Program-made: the position numbers and the translations under genes
Source of the DNA: Phaeosaccion multiseriatum
Lineage: Eukaryota; Ochrophyta, other classes
Direction: 5' to 3'
DNA: 64,000 nucleotides
Assembly (NCBI GenBank): GCA_965112735.1
Contig: OZ218950.1
Coordinates: forward strand, 6,138,001 to 6,202,000
Shown here: one piece after another, positions 58,410 to 64,000 of the stretch
Numbering within the stretch: the stretch's first letter is position 1
Layout: each line of letters starts with the position of its first letter
The notes under the pieces: model-generated
Databases searched by the model: none
Seen by the model: only the letters and a program-made list of their open reading frames with translations
Told to the model about the DNA's origin: nothing

Positions 58410-59754
58410 TTATTGTGACCCTGACTCAACTCCTCTCTCACCCCTTCCTTCCTTTCCTTCCCCTCCTTCCTCCAGTTGCCTCCCTCCCTCCCCGCCCTCC
58501 TCTAAGGGCACGCGACCGACCTCTTCTCCTCGCCCCCCACCCCCCTCCCTTCCCTCCCGCCTCGCCCACAGCCCTCTCCTCCTCCTGGCCTTCCTTGCTG
58601 CTGCCTCTCTCCCCTTCCCTCCACTGCCATCCCCGGCTCCGACCATGCTGCACAGCTCCAGAGCCTGCGTGCCCTTGAGAGCCTTTGCCACAGCCTTCCA
58701 ATTGCTCACGCGGGCAGCACAGCTCCCAAAGTGCAGCTTCGTGATCGTGTCTTCCATCGCCTGTTGTTGTTGTTGTTGTTGTTGTTGTTGGGTGTCGCAC
58801 GACGGAGCGACGGGGACGAAACGAAGAGCAACAATAAGAAGAACATCGGCGAGGAAGAGGATGGCCCTGGAAATTAGCTTGCTTCCCACAAAGGGCATCT
58901 ATTTCGGTCTCGGTCTCCTCCTTTCCCTCTCTTCAGATGCCCCAAAACAACATACACACGCACACACACACATGGAATAATGAAAGCAATGCAGTGTGGG
59001 CAGCACCGCCCCCTCTCAATCCAACACGGCACACCGAAGATACATACCTGCATTGACACGCCGAGGAAGGCCTGAAGAGAGCGGAAGTATCTGAAGGCAA
59101 GAGGCAACAGCAGAGGCACGCACGCGCACACCCATGCACAGCCAGCAACAAGAAGACGAAGTGGGGTATATATAAGCCCCACACGAAGGAAGAGGCGGGG
59201 GGGGGGGGGGAGGGGTTCTTTAAAGTCAGCTCAAATCAACTCAGGGACTTAAAACCCCTCCTCTCCCCCTTCCTTCCCTCTCCTCCTCCACCTCCTTCTC
59301 CTCCTCCTCCTCCTCCTCCTCCTCCTCCTCCCTCCCCCTCCTTCCCCTCACCTGTCGGCGCTGCTGCCCGTCAGCAAGTGATAGTGCAGCTCCATGTAAG
59401 CCACCCCCCGGGGATGTTGAAGGAAGAGTCTCCTCACGGCCTCTGCCTCCGACTCTACAAGGGATACATACGTTAGGGCCATGTATTCACTCACATGGAT
59501 GGCCTGAGGAAGGGGAGGGGGGGGGGGGGAGTGGAGGGAAGGAGGGAGGGGAGGGGGGGAAGGAGGGAGGGAGGGGAGGGGGGGAAGGAGGGAGGGAGGG
59601 GAGTGAATGAGTGAGTGAGTGGGTGAGTTGAGTCAGTGACACAGAGAGAGAGAGCGACAGAGAGAGATGAGTGTGTGTGTGTGTGAGAGAGAGAGATGAG
59701 TGTGTGTGTGTGTGTGAGAGAGAGAGAGAAAGAGAGAGGAGAGAGAGAGAGAGA

Positions 59755-59793
<39 letters not shown>

Positions 59794-59957
59794 GCGGCTT
59801 GCTCTGACCTTGCTATTGGAGCCCAGCGTGGCAGGGACGCTCGTGTCGTTGGTGCGTATCCGCTCCTCCGCAGGGTCTCGGAAACCTCCGACACCGTGAG
59901 CAGTGGCGTCGATTGCCTTCCGGGGAGAGGAGAGGAGATGAGATGAGATAGAGAGAG

Positions 59958-59994
<37 letters not shown>

Positions 59995-61396
59995 ATCACC
60001 AACTCCTGCCGCATGTTCCTCTCCCTTCATCTGTCACCCTTTCATCCTGTAACCTCCTCCCTCATCTGACACCCTCAACCCTTCCCTCCCCCCCCCGTCA
60101 CTCTCACTCTCACCCCCCTCCAGTCCCTCTCACCCCAGTCCTCCCCTCTCATTTGCGAACCTCTCATTCCCTTCATCCGTCCTCACCCACCCCCCTCGCA
60201 CCTGCGACTGGTACGACATGAAGGACTCGAACGCGTTCCTCGTTGAGTGCAAGACCACCACCCCTTGGCAGCTGAGCCAGTCGGCCAGCCTCCCCAGCAG
60301 GTGGCCGGGTATCTGGTTATACATTACCTTGAAGCCTACCGCGTCTAGCCCCTGCTCCGAGGCCAGGAGACAGGGAGAGGTCTGAGGAGGGGGGGCACCC
60401 CCAGCCGTATCACCAACAGCCGTACCCGTTGCCGCCTTACAGCCGGCTGTCTTATAGAAGGCCCGCTGCAACTCGTCTCTGTTGTGTGTGCATGTGCATG
60501 TGCATGTATGTGTGTGTGTGTATCGTGCCCAGCGGGCGGCAGTGAAGCGAAGCGCAAAAGCAGTGGCGGTGGCAGAGAGAGGAGGTAAGAGGGAGAAGGA
60601 AGGAGGACAAAGGGGAGGAAAAGGGGCGAAGAAGGGGGAAGAGATGCGGACATACGCAGCGTATAACATAGCACCGACGACGTGATGGATGCAATGATTA
60701 CACATTTGTTGCCATCTTCCAAGGCTCGCTTACCGATACGCCTCCCATGTGACGGAGCTGAGGTCATCCTCTGACGCCTCCCCAAAGGCTCCTTGTTTGA
60801 GTGCCGTTCGGACCACTTCTCCCTTCTCCGTGGCCATATTGGGATGTGTGTTTAGCCTCCGTATTAGCCACGTGGAACCGGACTTTTGGCTGGTGATGAG
60901 CATGAAGGGTTGAAAGCCCCAAGATACAGCCTCCTCTGATGTGTGTGTGGGTCCGCAGACGGGAGGAGAGGAGAAGGAAGATTTTGTTTAGTGGGGGCAG
61001 GAGGGGGGGGGGGGGGATTGATGGTAGGGACATTTCCTCCCTCTCCTTTCCACTCCTCTTTCTTCTTGCCTCCGACCCCGTATGTATCCATCACTTCTCT
61101 TTACCTGGGGGGCACATCCTTTCCCCTCCCACTCCTCCAGCCGTGGCAGCCCCAAAGAAGGTATCATCCGGGGCCTGCATATTAAAGAGCGAGCCGCTCA
61201 CATTCCTCAGTAGCCCACCCAACAGGTGATCGTCCAAGACAGAGGCGAGGAGTAGATACGGAGCTGCAATGAAAGCGATCGTCAGGCACCGCCGACAGCG
61301 AAGACCTCCGCCAAAACGCCTCCAAAGGCTGCTGATTCCTCCAGAGTTTCCATGCTCTCTACTCCTACGACTTCTGCTGCTCTGTGCGCTGAACAT
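58410..61396 (-). CDS. Membrane-anchored sulfotransferase family protein, 7 exons
   Basis: Exons: 61396-61105, 60935-60734, 60478-60202, 59916-59809, 59503-59352, 59090-59048 and 58760-58410. GT-AG throughout, phases agree, 474 residues. Exon 1 has a short basic N-terminus, then one hydrophobic segment (CLTIAFIAAPYLLLASVL), as in Golgi type II enzymes. Exon 2 holds the 5'-phosphosulfate loop (ITSQKSGSTWLIRRL), exon 3 the 3'-phosphate motif (VVVLHSTRNAFESFMS). Exon 5 carries the acidic/aromatic block AYMELHYHLLTG and exon 7 ITKLHFGSCAARVSNW. It would transfer sulfate from PAPS, probably to a carbohydrate; the acceptor is unknown. Exon 7 ends in a Gly/Arg/Glu-rich tail of doubtful conservation. 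The dispersed motif inserts TAVGDTAGG in exon 3. Confidence 0.83.
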
Positions 61397-61919
61397 GGTC
61401 GGAAGCCCCCCCCCCTGGAGCCTCCGACCAACGGGAGGAGGAGTCGCCCCCGCTCAGCCAAAGTGTCCCCTATGAGAGTTGGGTGCAGAAGACAGAGGAT
61501 CTGCTGGTGCTAGTGCTCCTTCTGCTGCTTGTGCTCCAACGTTGCAAAGCTAATGCATACAATACAGGCAATGAAGAGAGAGAGAAGAGGAGAGGAGGGA
61601 AGGAGGGAAGGAAAAATCCAAAAATCCGAGTTCCGAGGCCGATGCGGCTGGAGAACCAACCAATGCGGCGATCGCCAACTGTGGCTACCCAAACAAACAG
61701 GCTCGCTGCGCGGGCGCGCTCCCAGGATAAAAAAAGCAACAAACAGACCCGTGTTATGTGAATAGCATCCAAGGCTTCTCTGGGAAGTGCTTTGCAAAAA
61801 CATCTGCGAAACTCTTCGTATTTCGGCTGTTATCAGCAGGTCTCCTTCAGCGTTTGTTCCGTTCCTCGCCCTTTCGAGGTAGTCACGTCGACACGGCGGC
61901 GAAGCTGGGGCTGAAGGAG
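61397..61919. promoter_or_regulatory. Divergent promoter region, sulfotransferase and acyltransferase
   Basis: About 520 bases lie between two divergent start codons and should contain both promoters. It is almost free of microsatellites. ORFs here are short and cross both strands; none is convincing. Confidence 0.45.
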
Positions 61920-63897
61920 ATGGTGACCCACCCGAGGGTCTTAGGCACAGCAATCTCTCTGGTTGGGGGATGGCTGCTGTTGAAGAGTCGGGTGAATCGC
62001 TCGGCGGGGAGGTGAGAACAGGGACGAAGAGAAGGGGGGGCGGGAAGAAGGCTTAAATGACTTGCGGGCCGGAGGGGGGGATGTGGCGGCCGCCTTTCCC
62101 AAGGATCAGAGTCAGGCTGGGAAAATGTGGTATGATTGCAGCGGCCACAGCTTCGTTCTAGTGTCTCTCTAATGAACGCTCGTCCATGTCCGTCGTTCTT
62201 GCTGGTGTCACGGCGTTGATTGAACGCCCCCCCTTTCCTCTGTCTCCCTCTGCCCCTCTTCTCCTCCCCACCCCTTTCACACCTGATAGGCTGGCGCGGC
62301 TGGTTGGCTTCCTTCGCATGGCATTGTGCGCTCCCCTCATGCTGGCGCAAGTGGGTGGTGTCGTGGCCCTTGTCAACTTTTTCACCCTCACCGTCAAGTG
62401 GTGGAATCAGAGGCTGGCGAGAGATCTGGTGAGTGTGACAGCGTAAGCCCTCTCTATCTCTATCATAACCGTTCCCTCCTGCCACCCTGACTCTCTCCCT
62501 CACCCCCCCCCCCTCCTCGCTTTCCTCTCTCCTCTCGTTTCAATATCATCCACCTCCACCCCCCCCCCCCTCCTCCTCCTCCTCCTCCTCCTCCTCCTCT
62601 TCCCCTCCACAGAATTGCTCCTGGTCCCAACAGCTCTTCGTGCAAGGCATGTCGGCCGTGTTTCCCTCGTCCAAAATCGTGATATCGGGAGAGCTGCCCA
62701 CAGACGACACTCAGGCCATTGTCATCTGCAATCACCAGGTACATATAGTTAACAGTTACATGATACTTACAATGACAGTTACAAGTAGGTTAGTAGGACA
62801 GGGAAGGGGGTAGGGGGTGGCAGTGGATGGTCAGAGCTTACTGTACTCTCAGTTACAGTGCTATCAAACTGGGGCATGAAAGTCCGTGCTTTGGCTTGTC
62901 CGGGACATGGTTTCCCGCTCCTCATGGCCAGTCGGACAGAGTGACACCACCTCATACCGTTCCCTCCTCCCTGTGCTGCTGCTTCTCTTTCTCTCTCCTT
63001 GTGTTTGTGTGTGTGCGCGTGCGTGCCTGTTTGCCTGTGTGTCTGTGTGTGTGTATTCATGTGTATGACCGTCTTGCCTTGTTGCTGCTCTGCACTGCTC
63101 TTCCCGGCTGCAGATCGACACGGACTGGTGGTACGTATGGGAAATGTTGCGCTGTGTGGGTCGGCACGGAGATGCGAAGGTGGGTGGGTGGATGGGTGAA
63201 GTATGTCAATGGGTGGCTGGATGGGTGAAGTATGTCAATGGGTGGGTGGATGGGTGAAGTATGTCAATGGGTGGGTGGATGGGTGAAGTATGTCAATGGG
63301 TGGGTGGATGGGTGAAGTATGTCAATGGGTGGGTGCATACGTGGGTGGGTAGATGGATGGGTGCGTGCGTGCGTGCGTGCGTGCGTGCGTATGTCTGTCT
63401 GCAAGGGGTGAGAAGGGAAGAGAGCATGAAGGGAGGGTAGGGGTAGAGAGAGATTGACCCGGCCCGTCTACCCCTCTCCACTCTCTCTGCACTGCCTCCT
63501 GCACTGCCTTACAGTTCATTATGAAGGACGATTTCGAGAAGATCCCGCTCGTGGCGGCAGGGGTGCGGGGGCTTCAATTCGTCACACTCAAGAGAGACTG
63601 GGCCAAGGTGAGGTACATAACATTTTTTTTACTTACGTGTGTGTGTGTCTTGGTGAGGAGGAGGAGGAGGAGGAGGAGGAGGACAGGGATACTGTTTTGT
63701 TGCGAGGAGGACAGGGACTGGCGAGCACGGCAAGAGGAGATGGGAGAGCGGTGAGCCCAGCCGACCCCTCTGACATCATTTGATGTGATGTGATGTGTTG
63801 TGGTGTGATGTACGCGCAGGACAAGGACAACTTAGAGAAGCAGCTCCGCGTGTTTGCGGATGACGACAGGAAGCTTCGCCTGGTCATCTTCCCCGAG
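61920..63897 (+). CDS. PlsC/LPLAT-family acyltransferase, 5' part (continues past the window)
   Basis: Exons 61920-62011, 62290-62428, 62613-62738, 63114-63179, 63515-63607 and 63820-63897 join in phase to 198 residues, then an open donor at 63898. The start MVTHPRVLGTA is followed by a first hydrophobic stretch (VLGTAISLVGGWLLL) and a second (MALCAPLMLAQVGGVVALV). Acyltransferase motif I NHX4D appears as NHQIDTDWWY across exons 3-4, then FIMKDDFEKIPLVAAG (motif II-like) and QFVTLKRDW, ending VIFPE (motif III). This pattern fits the AGPAT/LCLAT branch that acylates lysophosphatidic acid or lysocardiolipin at the ER. Substrate is not decidable from this part. An upstream in-frame stretch without ATG precedes the chosen start. 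Confidence 0.88.
63180..63340. repeat. 28-bp minisatellite in acyltransferase intron
   Basis: About five near-perfect copies of a unit with GGGTGGGTGGATGGGTGAAG and TATGTCAAT, beginning exactly at the exon 4 donor; then a shorter (GTGC)n run. Confidence 0.92.
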
Positions 63898-64000
63898 GTG
63901 AGCAAGGTTGGGCATCAGGTTGGGTACTTATGCTCCGAACGCCGACGGAAGAAAGAGGGCCCGCCCATTGCTTCAGTGCTTTTGTGCGTATTCTTTCTTT

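Overview
This window is nuclear DNA of a GC-rich, intron-rich eukaryote. The best guess is a stramenopile (alga or relative). The evidence is spliceosomal GT-AG introns throughout, a protein of tandem CX4CX9CX2H finger repeats of a kind common in stramenopiles, FNIP-type repeats, and a sacsin with a C-terminal RING as in plants and algae. No prokaryotic, organellar or complete viral genome features are visible. Genes were rebuilt by eye by joining ORF pieces at GT-AG junctions that keep phase; exon coordinates are predictions, but every multi-exon model closes in a single frame.

Layout. 905-3147 (-): a small protein resembling PRELI/MSF1 lipid-transfer proteins, with a start codon apparently split by an intron. 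4105-6611 (+): an ESCRT-III SNF7/CHMP4 subunit. 7325-12675 (+): a TPR-like plus 2-oxoglutarate/Fe(II) oxygenase-like protein. 12676-20450: an accessory island with a 1.3 kb repeat-rich element, two related zinc-finger-repeat genes (one decayed), an FNIP-repeat gene and several large inverted repeats. 20451-58208 (-): one giant 49-exon gene that fills 59% of the window and encodes a sacsin-like protein of about 7,151 residues (three sacsin repeats, a UBA domain after the first, and a C-terminal RING finger). 58410-61396 (-): a membrane-anchored sulfotransferase. 61920-end (+): a PlsC/LPLAT-family acyltransferase cut by the window edge and divergent from the sulfotransferase.

The genes look like independent housekeeping units rather than a pathway, although ESCRT-III, sacsin (a chaperone/ubiquitin-linked protein) and the lipid enzymes all act in protein or membrane homeostasis.

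The most striking property is repeat content at every scale. Introns are dominated by microsatellites and minisatellites, many of which grow out of the splice donor GTGAGT or the pyrimidine tract. Two short dispersed motifs, GTATCACCAAC (usually flanked by CTG/CAG) and GGCAGTGGATGG, recur in both orientations in introns and inside coding exons of at least three unrelated genes, where they are read in different frames. This looks like a genome-wide short interspersed element or mutational footprint and is the best candidate here for something undescribed.
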